From positions 26,873-52,288 of the forward strand of contig DJXF01000122.1 of assembly GCA_002449635.1 (NCBI GenBank): 25,416 bases of DNA. The letters are read 5' to 3'. The notes beneath the pieces are model-generated. The model saw only the letters and a program-made list of their open reading frames with translations. It did not search any database and was not told where the DNA came from. Positions 15,350 to 23,002 of this stretch are shown here, one piece after another. The first letter of the stretch is position 1. The number at the start of each line of letters is the position of its first letter. This DNA is from Clostridiales bacterium UBA7011. Its GTDB lineage: Bacteria > Bacillota > Clostridia > Oscillospirales > Butyricicoccaceae. The translations under genes were made by a program, and so were the position numbers.

Positions 15350-15376
15350 GAAAAAAGCTCCCCGGAAGGGGAGCTT
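15350..15376 (-). terminator. Terminator of the glycosyltransferase gene
   Basis: A perfect nine-base stem AAGCTCCCC/GGGGAGCTT (15355-15363 and 15368-15376) with a four-base loop; on the minus strand it is followed by a run of T's. It lies 16 bases after the glycosyltransferase stop codon and separates that gene from the two-component operon. Confidence 0.9.
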
Positions 15377-15391
15377 GGATGGTTCAGATGA

Positions 15392-16681
15392 TCAGCGGAC
15401 ATCGTCGATGGTTTTGGAAATTTCATGACGAATTGGCTTCCATTCGACGCGGCGGAACAGCGCGGCAACCGAAATCGGGAAGTACGTCAGCTGGAAAATC
15501 GGGAATGTAAACGTATAGAGGATGCGCTTGGGAATCGGGCACTGGATTTTCTTCCGCTCGGTAATCATGGTGAGCGCGCCCATCATGAAAAGCGAGCCGT
15601 AATAGCCGGTCAGCCAGAAGCCGAGCGAGCTGAGCATGGTCTGCATCAGATGGGGCATATAGACGTCGCCGAACAGCGACATGAGCAGCAGGAAGAAATC
15701 GGAAATGAGAATACAGACTGTGAGCAGCATGCAGGGCATGACGGTCATCATCAGGTCATAGCACGCGAACGGATTTTTCCGGCGGTTTTTGACAATGCCG
15801 CCGCTCAGCCGGCCGCCGTAATTGGCGACAATCTGATAAAAGCCCTTGCTCCAGCGCATGCGCTGATTCCACGACTGCTCAAAGCGGGTGGGCTGTTCAT
15901 CGTACAGCATTGCTTTGGCGCAATATCCGATATTTTCGCCGCGAATGACGGTGTCAACGGTAAATTCGATATCCTCCGTCAGCAGATGGTAATTCCATCC
16001 GCCGCGCTCGCGGATAATTTCACTGGAGACAAGAAAGCCGGTGCCCGAAACCGCGCAGCTGGTGCCGAGCATCATGCGCGCATTGTTCAAAAATTTGGCT
16101 TCCCGCAGGAACCACAGCGAATAACCGGCAGAAATCCAGTTGGAACCGAAATTTTTGGAATTGCGATAGCTCGTGAGAATGCGGTAGCCCTTGCAGAAGG
16201 TCTTGTTCATCTCGGCAAAATAGTTTTCATCGAGCAGATTGTCGGCATCAATGATGACATAGGCGTCATAATAGCTGTCGCCAAAATCCGTTTTGATGTG
16301 CTGGAACGCATCGTTGAGCGCAAAGCCCTTGCCGACCTTTTGGGTGTTGAAGCGTTCATATACAATCGCGCCGTGGTCACGGGCGACCTGCGCGGTGTTG
16401 TCGGTACAGTTGTCCGCAATGACAATGGCGTCGAGCAGCTCGGACGGATAGTTTTGTGATCGAATGGTGTCGAGCAGCTGACCGATTACATTGGATTCGT
16501 TGCGGGCTGAAATGATGGCCGCATAGCGGTGCAGGGTGACCGGCGGCTCGGCATGCTTTTTGCTGCGGTGTTTTTGCAGCCATTCACCGATAAATACAAC
16601 CGCGACATAAAACATCTGATAGATGTAAAGCGCTGATATAACTGAAATGACCAAGGCATTCATTTTGACAAGCAAGCCCAC
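15392..16681 (-). CDS. Membrane-bound family 2 glycosyltransferase
   Basis: This 429-residue protein resembles processive GT-2 enzymes (IcaA, cellulose and hyaluronan synthases) that polymerise a sugar at the membrane and may export it. One membrane helix (about 8-32) precedes a cytoplasmic GT-A domain with ISARNESNVIG, IVIADNCTDNTA, the metal-binding DAD (145-147), TED (235-237, general base) and QRMRW (273-277). About three more hydrophobic helices follow (roughly 310-390), then a basic tail. No PilZ domain is present. The start is taken as GTG 16681, eight bases after GGGAGGAG; ATG at 16663 or upstream ATGs are alternatives. The sugar donor cannot be read from sequence; a cell-wall or exopolysaccharide product is likely. 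It has its own promoter and terminator. Confidence 0.88.
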   Translation of the reverse strand: MGLLVKMNALVISVISALYIYQMFYVAVVFIGEWLQKHRSKKHAEPPVTLHRYAAIISARNESNVIGQLLDTIRSQNYPSELLDAIVIADNCTDNTAQVARDHGAIVYERFNTQKVGKGFALNDAFQHIKTDFGDSYYDAYVIIDADNLLDENYFAEMNKTFCKGYRILTSYRNSKNFGSNWISAGYSLWFLREAKFLNNARMMLGTSCAVSGTGFLVSSEIIRERGGWNYHLLTEDIEFTVDTVIRGENIGYCAKAMLYDEQPTRFEQSWNQRMRWSKGFYQIVANYGGRLSGGIVKNRRKNPFACYDLMMTVMPCMLLTVCILISDFFLLLMSLFGDVYMPHLMQTMLSSLGFWLTGYYGSLFMMGALTMITERKKIQCPIPKRILYTFTFPIFQLTYFPISVAALFRRVEWKPIRHEISKTIDDVR

Positions 16682-16726
16682 GACCGGTTCTCCTCCCATG
16701 TGATTATTCAACCTTTGTCTTTCCAA

Positions 16727-16767
16727 AAGATAACATGTTTTTCCGGGGTTTTCAAGAAAACTTGAAA
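16727..16767 (-). promoter_or_regulatory. Glycosyltransferase promoter with inverted repeat at the -35
   Basis: On the minus strand TTGAAA (16750-16755), 17 bases, then TATCTT (16727-16732). The -35 is half of a perfect inverted repeat: TTTCAAG (16750-16756), four A's, CTTGAAA (16761-16767). Such an arrangement suggests an operator that controls this gene. Confidence 0.6.
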
Positions 16768-16851
16768 CAATTCACAACTTGTTCGCAATTTTCTACAGGG
16801 TACACAAATTCTGACCGATGGTTTTCTCTTTTCTGCACACTTTTGCGGCGG

Positions 16852-16885
16852 GAAAAAAGAACCGTCCGCAGGGGATGCGGACGGT
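16852..16885 (-). terminator. Terminator of the PpiC-like lipoprotein gene
   Basis: Perfect ten-base arms ACCGTCCGCA (16861-16870) and TGCGGACGGT (16876-16885) with a five-base loop, followed on the minus strand by TCTTTTTTC. It lies about 25 bases after the stop codon. Confidence 0.92.
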
Positions 16886-16908
16886 AGATTCTGTGCTTGA
16901 AAAGGCAG

Positions 16909-18114
16909 TTACGAAGCAGAGCCGCCGGTCATATGGGACTCTCTGTAACCACCGCCCGAGCTGCCGGAATCGGAGCTCGGCTGAATGACGGAATTGCCGG
17001 CGGCAGAGCCGGAGCCGGATACAAACGCCTCCGCTGCGAAGGGCAGATACGTATTGACGTTATATGCCGTGATCTTATCGTACTCCTCAGTGGTCTGCAC
17101 ATCCATCGACTCGGTGATTTCATCGAGCTTGTCGGAAACCATCTGCTGACCGATGGCGCTCTTGATGGTGCTGTCGTCGCCCTCCTGGCCGGAGTTGTTC
17201 AGATAAGAGGACGGGGTGGTCATCGCTTCGTCCTTGAGTGCGAGCTTTTTGATGATAAACCAGCCGTAGCCCTCATGATAAACCAGCTCAGCGTTGATGG
17301 CGTCGACTTCCATATTCTTGACGGCCTTGTAATATTCATCGACCATGTCGCCCTCGGTGAAATAATAGCCGTCATCCTTCTGTGCCGTGTCGGAATTGTT
17401 CTCCTTCCACAGCTTGTCAAAGTCATCCGGGTTGGCCTTGGCCTTGGCGAGAACATCCTCCGCCTTTTTCTTGGCGGCTTCGAGCTCACTGCCGGTGAGA
17501 ACATTGCCGTCGGAATCGTTGTCGGAAATCAGAATGGACTTGGCATGCAGGTAAGTCTTTTCAAACTGCTCCTTGATGGCGCCGTTGTCATAATATTTGT
17601 TGATGATATCCTCCTGCAGCTGCATGGTTTCCGTGTTGTGGTCATACAGCGCCTCGGTGTAGCCATAGCTGTTGAGGTAGGTGACAAACGGATCTTCATC
17701 GCCCTTGATGGTGTACTTGAGCCAGCGTGTGAAGCCGTTGCCCTTGGAGCCGAGTGCCTCGCGGTTGGCGTTTTTGTTTTCCTCCAGCTTCTTTCTGGAT
17801 TCCTTGCTCAGCGTGACGCCCTCTTCCTTTGCCAGCTTTTCGATTGCGCGGTACTGCACCGCCTGGCTCTTGCAGCCTTCCTTAATGCTGTCGAAAATGG
17901 TTGCATCCGCCATCTGGCTCATTTCCATACCGAAGGACTTTTCATAATAGGTCATATTGTAGACAATGTATGCAGCCAGCTCGCTCGCCTTGACGTCCTC
18001 GCCGTCGATTGTCATAGCAACCGGCGTGTTGTCCTTTGCCGCTCCGCAGCCTGCCAGCATACCGACGGACAGTGCGCCCGCCATAAGCATGGACATTACT
18101 CGTTTTAACTTCAT
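16909..18114 (-). CDS. Lipoprotein with SurA/PrsA-like and PpiC-like peptidyl-prolyl isomerase regions
   Basis: This 401-residue exported lipoprotein probably helps secreted proteins fold outside the membrane. The signal peptide is clear: basic MKLKR, a hydrophobic stretch, then the lipobox LAGC with lipid-modified C23. A helical SurA_N-like chaperone region follows (about 35-190). The segment from HAKSILIS to WFIIKKL (about 210-320) matches the parvulin pattern: an initial H-x-x-x-I-L strand, a helix with AKANPDDFDKL, SDTAQKDDGYYF and a final GYGWFIIKK strand. The tail is Ser/Gly-rich (last ~35 residues). The parvulin part is diverged, so catalysis is uncertain. The start at 18114 has AGGAGAA nine to ten bases upstream; the open frame further upstream overlaps the promoter. 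It forms a single-gene unit. Confidence 0.85.
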   Translation of the reverse strand: MKLKRVMSMLMAGALSVGMLAGCGAAKDNTPVAMTIDGEDVKASELAAYIVYNMTYYEKSFGMEMSQMADATIFDSIKEGCKSQAVQYRAIEKLAKEEGVTLSKESRKKLEENKNANREALGSKGNGFTRWLKYTIKGDEDPFVTYLNSYGYTEALYDHNTETMQLQEDIINKYYDNGAIKEQFEKTYLHAKSILISDNDSDGNVLTGSELEAAKKKAEDVLAKAKANPDDFDKLWKENNSDTAQKDDGYYFTEGDMVDEYYKAVKNMEVDAINAELVYHEGYGWFIIKKLALKDEAMTTPSSYLNNSGQEGDDSTIKSAIGQQMVSDKLDEITESMDVQTTEEYDKITAYNVNTYLPFAAEAFVSGSGSAAGNSVIQPSSDSGSSGGGYRESHMTGGSAS

Positions 18115-18186
18115 TCTTCGTTCTCCTGTTCTAATAATAACCATTCCATCTGCCCGCAGCCGTGGGGCATGGGGCTTAACTTGTTT

Positions 18187-18215
18187 ATTATAACACCAAT
18201 ACAGATACAGCACAA
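18187..18215 (-). promoter_or_regulatory. Promoter of the PpiC-like lipoprotein gene
   Basis: On the minus strand a consensus -10 TATAAT (18187-18192) follows TTGTGC (18210-18215) after 17 bases. The leader to the ATG is about 65 bases. Confidence 0.7.
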
Positions 18216-18271
18216 TGTATAAAACAGTAAATTTTATGTGTACAAGCTGTGTCGTTCTGACGGATTTTTTT

Positions 18272-19117
18272 CTATTTTACAAAAACACCGTTGCTGCGGC
18301 GATATTCGCGCGGGGAACAGCCCACCTTGCGCAGAAACAGATTGCTCAGGCTGCTGCCGCTCTCATAGCCAACCTCATAGGCGATATCGGCAACCGACAT
18401 GGTTGTCTGCAGGAGCAGCATTTTCGCTTTTTCCAGCCGGGTATTGATGATATATTCCGACGGAGAAAAACCGGTCTGCTGCTTGAAGGCATGGGAATAG
18501 TGGCAGTCGCTGAGGTGCGCCATGTCCGCAAGCTCATGCAGCGTGATATTTTCACCGACGTGCCCGCGGATATATTGTACGGTGCGGCTGATGGGGGCAT
18601 CGCGCTGGGCAATGCCCTGCTGCGGCATCGTGAGCTGCATAAGCAGCTGATAGATGTGCAGAGAATCCCCCGCCTCGTTTTCGATGCCGTGCTTTCGGTA
18701 GCTGCGGATGAGGGCATACAGCTGCTCGCCGACCGCGACCGTATCCGCACGCTGAAGCAGCGGGCCGTCTGCCGTCGCCTCCTGAACAAGGGCGTGCGCA
18801 TTGCAGCCGTCAAAGTGGAGATAAAGAAATTCCACCTGCTGCTCGGCGGCATAGCGGTGCGGCCGGTCGCAGTCCAGCAAAACAATATCGCCTTTCTTTG
18901 CCTGATAGGTCTGTCTGCCGTACTGTACGCGCAGTGCACCGCTGCGCACAAACAGCAGCAGCGGATTGGCATAGCTCGAACGGCTGACCTGATATTGTCC
19001 GTCACAGAAATAATGCCCGCAGAGCACAGGATAAAAGTACAGCTTCTGCGCGCGCGCCGTGGGCGTCAGCGGAATGCACACCGAGTGGGGCAGGATTCCG
19101 GGTCCAAGTTCATACAC
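18272..19117 (-). CDS. AraC-family transcriptional regulator with cupin sensor domain
   Basis: This 281-residue regulator has an N-terminal cupin-like ligand domain (about 25-150; GDIVLLDCDRPHRY is the typical beta-strand and loop) and a C-terminal pair of helix-turn-helix motifs (about 175-275; ITLHELADMAHLSDCHYSHAFKQ and SVADIAYEVGYES, ending CSPREYRR). Family members usually sense a sugar or other small molecule and activate neighbouring catabolic genes. The start is GTG 19117 with AAGGAG seven bases upstream; an ATG just downstream is out of frame. The gene is divergent from a Gfo/Idh/MocA dehydrogenase across a 265-base intergenic region, so that dehydrogenase is the first candidate target. 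No classical terminator was seen after its stop. Confidence 0.93.
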   Translation of the reverse strand: MYELGPGILPHSVCIPLTPTARAQKLYFYPVLCGHYFCDGQYQVSRSSYANPLLLFVRSGALRVQYGRQTYQAKKGDIVLLDCDRPHRYAAEQQVEFLYLHFDGCNAHALVQEATADGPLLQRADTVAVGEQLYALIRSYRKHGIENEAGDSLHIYQLLMQLTMPQQGIAQRDAPISRTVQYIRGHVGENITLHELADMAHLSDCHYSHAFKQQTGFSPSEYIINTRLEKAKMLLLQTTMSVADIAYEVGYESGSSLSNLFLRKVGCSPREYRRSNGVFVK

Positions 19118-19167
19118 AACAATTCTCCTTTTCGCAAAATCGATTATGTTCTTCGCAGATTCCGTTA

Positions 19168-19271
19168 TTTACGCGGTACAGTGGATAGTATATAATACAC
19201 ACAACGAAAGGAAAACAGAAAAAACACACAAAAATTAACCAACTTTTTTGTATGTATCGCCGGAAAGGCGA
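19168..19271 (+). promoter_or_regulatory. Promoter and leader hairpin of the oxidoreductase gene
   Basis: TTTACG (19168-19173), 17 bases, then consensus TATAAT (19191-19196). Transcription would begin near 19203, leaving a leader of about 180 bases that includes a small hairpin TCGCC/GGCGA (19257-19271). The minus-strand promoter of the AraC gene appears to overlap here (TATACT on the opposite strand), so the two genes share one control region. Confidence 0.6.
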
Positions 19272-19382
19272 AAAAATCTGTTTTCGCAAATAAAATCATT
19301 TTGTTTCCGAAAAAAACAAAGCCCGTTATCCACACAAAACCAATCCGACAGAAATTTTAGTATGAGAAAGGAAGTCATTACT

Positions 19383-20561
19383 ATGCAGATCGGTGAAAAG
19401 AAAATTGAACGCCCCTTCCGCTGGGGCATCGTAGGCGGCGGCAAGACCTCTCAGGTCGGCTACAAGCATCGTCTGGGCGCAATGCGCGACAACACTTCGT
19501 TTATTCTGACCGCGGCAGCATTCGACGTTGATTTCGAGCGCTGCAAGGAGCTCGGCCGCAACCTGTGCATGGACGAGGATCGCCTGTATCCGGATTACCA
19601 GACCATGTTCGCAGAAGAGGCAAAGCGTGAGGACGGCATCGAGGCTGTCGACATCGCAACCCCGAACTTCCTGCACTACGAGGCAACCAAGGCTGCTCTC
19701 GAGGCCGGCCTGCATGTCATCTGCGAGAAGCCGCTGTTCTTCGAGGTTGAGCAGGGCGAGGAGATCAAGAAGCTGGCTGAGGAAAAGGGCAAGATCGTTT
19801 GCGTAACCTACGGCTTCTCCGGTTTCGAGATGCTGCAGCAGATGCGCGCAATGGTAACCTCCGGCAAGCTCGGCAAGATCAACATGATCGACCTGCGCTA
19901 TGCACACGGCTTCGGCTGCGATCCGGAGGGCGACGTCAAGTCCGAGGGCCAGAGATGGCGCGTAGACCCGAAGAAGGTCGGCCGTGCATTTGTACTGGGC
20001 GATCTGTCCACCCATACTTACTACATGTCCCAGCTGATCTGCCCGGATCAGAAGCTGAAGCAGGTTCTGTGCGACCGTCAGGCATTTGTCGGCTCCCGCT
20101 ATCCGCTGGAGGACAACGCTTACGTTCTGATGCGCTATGAAGACGGTGCAGTAGGCCGCATGTGGTGCTCCTGCGTCAACGCCGGCGACATGAGCTCGCA
20201 GCACATCCGCATTGTCGGCTCGAAGGCTTCCCTGGAGTGGAATGATGCGCGTCCGGATATCGTACGCTATCAGGTACAGGGCGAGCCGGAGCAGATTCTG
20301 TATCGCGGCATGGATTATCTGGCACCGGAGGCACAGGAAGATGAGCGCCTGGGCGCACTGCACTACACCGGCCTGATCGAGTCCTGGTCCAACCTGTACG
20401 GACGTTTCGCGGTGGCAATGGATGCGAAGAACCGCGGCGATGAGGAGACCCTCAAGAATCTGATTTACCCGGATCTGGAGCACGGTATCGACGGCATCAA
20501 GTGGATCAACGCCTGCGCAGAGTCCGCAGACAAGGGCGCTGTCTGGGTTGACGTCAAGTAA
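19383..20561 (+). CDS. Gfo/Idh/MocA-family NAD(P)-dependent oxidoreductase
   Basis: This 392-residue dehydrogenase is of the type that oxidises sugars, inositols or sugar derivatives. The N-terminal Rossmann domain starts RWGIVGGGKTSQVG (13-26) and includes IATPNFLHYE and the family's catalytic-lysine motif EKP (115-117). The C-terminal alpha/beta domain carries LGDLSTHTYYM, with the Asp/His pair that replaces the more usual D-x-x-x-H site. The substrate cannot be named. The start at 19383 has AGGAAG eight bases upstream; an ATG 21 bases earlier lacks a ribosome site. Codon choice differs from its neighbours: lysine is nearly always AAG and glycine GGC, suggesting high expression. A strong terminator follows, so the gene stands alone opposite its AraC-type partner. 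Confidence 0.93.
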   Translation: MQIGEKKIERPFRWGIVGGGKTSQVGYKHRLGAMRDNTSFILTAAAFDVDFERCKELGRNLCMDEDRLYPDYQTMFAEEAKREDGIEAVDIATPNFLHYEATKAALEAGLHVICEKPLFFEVEQGEEIKKLAEEKGKIVCVTYGFSGFEMLQQMRAMVTSGKLGKINMIDLRYAHGFGCDPEGDVKSEGQRWRVDPKKVGRAFVLGDLSTHTYYMSQLICPDQKLKQVLCDRQAFVGSRYPLEDNAYVLMRYEDGAVGRMWCSCVNAGDMSSQHIRIVGSKASLEWNDARPDIVRYQVQGEPEQILYRGMDYLAPEAQEDERLGALHYTGLIESWSNLYGRFAVAMDAKNRGDEETLKNLIYPDLEHGIDGIKWINACAESADKGAVWVDVK

Positions 20562-20581
20562 GAACAATCGATCATCATCCG

Positions 20582-20617
20582 ATCGCCGGTCTCGTTTGAG
20601 ACCGGCGATTTTTTATC
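20582..20617 (+). terminator. Strong terminator after the oxidoreductase gene
   Basis: A perfect 12-base stem, ATCGCCGGTCTC (20582-20593) with GAGACCGGCGAT (20598-20609), a four-base loop and a T-run. It starts 20 bases after the stop codon. Confidence 0.96.
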
Positions 20618-20737
20618 TGCCGGAAGCCTGCACGGAGAAAAGGAACGGAAGACCGGACGATGCGCACCGGGCGCCGCGGGTTCGTCGATTTTTTGCGAAA
20701 ATTTACGATTTTCTATCAAAATCTGCACAATTCCCCC

Positions 20738-20766
20738 TTGTACACGCCGTACAGGATTGGTATACT
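20738..20766 (+). promoter_or_regulatory. Promoter of the RNA helicase gene
   Basis: TTGTAC (20738-20743), a 17-base spacer ending TGG, and TATACT (20761-20766), i.e. an extended -10 promoter. The transcript would begin near 20773 and carry a 10-codon open frame (20785-20817) ahead of the helicase start. Confidence 0.72.
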
Positions 20767-20784
20767 GATACTGTATTGTGAAAA

Positions 20785-20817
20785 ATGAATTGGAATCAAT
20801 GTAAGGAGCGTCCCTGA
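20785..20817 (+). other. Possible 10-codon upstream frame in the helicase leader
   Basis: ATG 20785 opens a 10-residue frame (MNWNQCKERP) that stops six bases before the helicase ATG. The helicase's AAGGAG (within 20792-20800) lies inside this frame and rather far (14 bases) from its start codon. Translation of the small frame could therefore influence helicase expression. It has no ribosome site of its own that I can see. Confidence 0.25.
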
Positions 20818-20822
20818 GAACT

Positions 20823-22184
20823 ATGGAATTTCGTGATTTGGGCATTGATGCCGAGCTGCTGCATGCGCTCGACGATGCCGGCTATACTGTCCCGACACCG
20901 ATTCAGGAGCAGGCCATTCCGCCCGCCCTGCGCGGCAGCGATGTGCTCGGCCTGGCACAGACCGGCACGGGAAAAACCTGTGCCTTTGCCATCCCGATTG
21001 TGCAAAAGCTGAAGCGGGAGGAGCGTTTGCCCGGCTTTCCGCCCATCCGATCGCTCATTCTGACACCTACCCGTGAGCTTGCCATTCAGATTTATGACAG
21101 CTTTATCGAGTATGCAAAATATACAGACATCCGCTGCGCCCTCGTTTACGGCGGCGTGTCGCAGTACAATCAGACAGAAGCGCTGAGCGCCGGCGTCGAT
21201 GTGCTGGTTGCCACGCCCGGACGGCTGAACGACCTGTGCGGTCAGGGATATATTGATCTGGAAGATATCGAGCTGTTTGTCCTCGATGAGGCGGACCGCA
21301 TGCTCGATATGGGCTTTATCGACGATGTGGAACGCATCATCAAGCGCATGGGTGACCGCAAAATGCAGACGCTGCTGTTTTCTGCGACCATGCCGCAGTC
21401 GGTCAAGGCACTGGTGCGCCGCCTGCTCGATGAGAACTTTGAACGGGTTGAGGTCACGCCGGTATCCACGACAGTAGAAACCATTGACCAGTCGGTTTAT
21501 TTTGTCGACCGCGAAAACAAGCGCAAGCTGCTGCTGTATACGCTGCGCGATCCCGCGATTGACCGTGCGCTCGTTTTTGTGCGCACAAAATCGGGTGCGG
21601 AAAAGGTATCGCATGAGCTGGGACGCGCGCATGTCGGCGCGGGCGCAATTCACGGCGACAAATCCCAGATTGACCGGCAAAACGCGCTCAACCGCTTTAA
21701 GGAAGGCAAAATTCGCGTGCTCGTCGCAACGGATATCGCCGCGCGCGGACTGGATATCAGCGAGCTGTCGCATGTCATCAATTATGATGTGCCGAATGAG
21801 CCGGAGAATTATGTTCACCGCATCGGCCGCACCGGCCGCGCCGGACAGAGCGGCATTGCCATCACATTCTGTCAGGCAGATGAGGTGCCCTATCTGCGCC
21901 GCATCGAAAAGCTGATTGACAAGGAGATTCCGGTGCGCGAGGACAATCCGTATCCGATGCAGGAAAAGCCGCATGAGGGCGGCCGTTCGGGCGGACGGTC
22001 GCGCTCCCGCCGGGGCGGACGCGGCAGACGCGGACACAGCGGCAAGCCGCAGACAACCGCACCGGCACAGACCGCCGCGCAGGAAAGCAATGCTCCTGCG
22101 GCGGAGAACAGACAGACAAAACGCCGCCCGAGACGCCGCCGCAGGCCGTCCGGCGCAAACCGGACACCCGCCGGCGAGGCATGA
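20823..22184 (+). CDS. DEAD-box ATP-dependent RNA helicase with basic C-terminal tail
   Basis: This 453-residue helicase of the RhlE/CshA type remodels RNA duplexes in ribosome assembly, mRNA decay or cold adaptation. All motifs are present: Q motif PTPIQEQ (24-30), Walker A AQTGTGKT (45-52), PTRELA (82-87), TPGR (131-134), DEAD (155-158), SAT (187-189), ATDIAARGLDI (302-312) and HRIGRTGR (332-339). After residue ~380 the protein turns into a Gly/Arg/Ser-rich tail with RSRSRRGGRGRRG and a final RRPRRRRRPSG, probably an RNA-binding extension. The start at 20823 matches the family N-terminus (MEFRDLGID); AAGGAG is 14 bases upstream, longer than usual. The gene is monocistronic between two terminators. 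Confidence 0.95.
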   Translation: MEFRDLGIDAELLHALDDAGYTVPTPIQEQAIPPALRGSDVLGLAQTGTGKTCAFAIPIVQKLKREERLPGFPPIRSLILTPTRELAIQIYDSFIEYAKYTDIRCALVYGGVSQYNQTEALSAGVDVLVATPGRLNDLCGQGYIDLEDIELFVLDEADRMLDMGFIDDVERIIKRMGDRKMQTLLFSATMPQSVKALVRRLLDENFERVEVTPVSTTVETIDQSVYFVDRENKRKLLLYTLRDPAIDRALVFVRTKSGAEKVSHELGRAHVGAGAIHGDKSQIDRQNALNRFKEGKIRVLVATDIAARGLDISELSHVINYDVPNEPENYVHRIGRTGRAGQSGIAITFCQADEVPYLRRIEKLIDKEIPVREDNPYPMQEKPHEGGRSGGRSRSRRGGRGRRGHSGKPQTTAPAQTAAQESNAPAAENRQTKRRPRRRRRPSGANRTPAGEA

Positions 22185-22194
22185 CAGATTGATC

Positions 22195-22245
22195 GAAAAA
22201 AATCCCGCAGGAATTTGCGTTTTCCTGCGGGATTCGTTTGTTTTT
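22195..22245. terminator. Bidirectional terminator between the helicase and the DUF1836 gene
   Basis: AATCCCGCAGGAA (22201-22213) pairs with TTCCTGCGGGATT (22222-22234) around an eight-base loop. On the plus strand the tail is CGTTTGTTTTT; on the minus strand a run of seven T's follows. Confidence 0.93.
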
Positions 22246-22252
22246 GCATAAA

Positions 22253-22837
22253 TTACGGCATTTTTTTTGGCTTTTTTTCCTTCTTTTTGGGCGGTTCCGG
22301 ATCAGGAAAATATTCCTCGGAAATGGCCGCAGCAAATCGGGACAGCGTGTCGGTGATATCGGTCAGCGTCAGCAGAAAGGAAAGAACCTCCTCCGGTGTG
22401 TCCAGCTTGATCTGATTTTCCTCCACAATGCGCTGTGCGGTTTCACCCAGCCTTGCATCAATGGCATCGCGCCGCGCAATCTGTGTTTCAAAACACCGTG
22501 CGAGCTCAGCCTCGCCCATTCCGCTCGCCGCAGCGCCCGTCAGCACGCGCTTGACCTGTGCGATGGACAACGTATTTTTGAGCGAATAAATCGCGAGCAT
22601 CTGAAGAATATGTTCTTTGGAGTATTTCTTTCCGCGGACCGGAGAAATCAGCCCTGCCTTGCTGTAATTGTGAATCATGGTGCGTGTCAGCGGCTCCCGT
22701 TCGCCCTCGCTGCCGAGATGCGCGCACATCAGCGAAATGATCTGGTCAATATATAAATCGAGCTCCGGAATGTCGTCCGGATGCAGAATCTTGTTTCGCC
22801 GGCTGCGCTGCAGCAGCTTTTCCGCATCAATGCCCAT
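22253..22837 (-). CDS. DUF1836 family putative transcriptional regulator
   Basis: This 194-residue protein matches the pattern of DUF1836, a Firmicute family with a MerR-like helix-turn-helix: LTRTMIHNYSKAGLISPVRGKKYSKEHI, followed by LKNTLSIAQVKRVL. The match is recalled from the family pattern, not searched. The middle is helical, and the C-terminus is a lysine/proline-rich tail (EPPKKKEKKPKKMP). It probably binds DNA; its ligand and targets are unknown. AAAAGGA lies about nine bases before the start. The gene is divergent from a hemolysin III-type membrane protein, and the two promoters lie within a 165-base gap, so cross-regulation is plausible but unproven. Confidence 0.8.
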   Translation of the reverse strand: MGIDAEKLLQRSRRNKILHPDDIPELDLYIDQIISLMCAHLGSEGEREPLTRTMIHNYSKAGLISPVRGKKYSKEHILQMLAIYSLKNTLSIAQVKRVLTGAAASGMGEAELARCFETQIARRDAIDARLGETAQRIVEENQIKLDTPEEVLSFLLTLTDITDTLSRFAAAISEEYFPDPEPPKKKEKKPKKMP

Positions 22838-22872
22838 GTTCTTCCATCCTTTTTCTATAATAATACAATTTT

Positions 22873-22901
22873 AGTATAGGCCCTTTTTTATAAAAAATCA
22901 A
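22873..22901 (-). promoter_or_regulatory. Promoter of the DUF1836 gene
   Basis: On the minus strand TTGATT (22896-22901), a 17-base spacer and TATACT (22873-22878). It is about 10 bases from, and divergent to, the promoter of the hemolysin III gene. Confidence 0.75.
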
Positions 22902-22910
22902 GAAATTTAG

Positions 22911-22938
22911 TTGTAAAAATTATTTTATGTGCTATAAT
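22911..22938 (+). promoter_or_regulatory. Promoter of the hemolysin III-type gene
   Basis: TTGTAA (22911-22916), a 16-base spacer and TATAAT (22933-22938), with TGC before the -10 making an extended -10. The leader to the ATG at 23003 is about 60 bases. Confidence 0.78.
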
Positions 22939-23002
22939 ATATTCACAACGTAGTTTTGAAAACCATATTATAAAATATTTGATACAAGGAGATGTGACGG
23001 AT

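Noticed and set aside
16897..18108. A 403-codon frame antisense to the PpiC-like lipoprotein, rich in hydrophobic residues
   Set aside because: Same codon-aligned antisense effect; the minus-strand frame has the signal peptide, lipobox, promoter and terminator.
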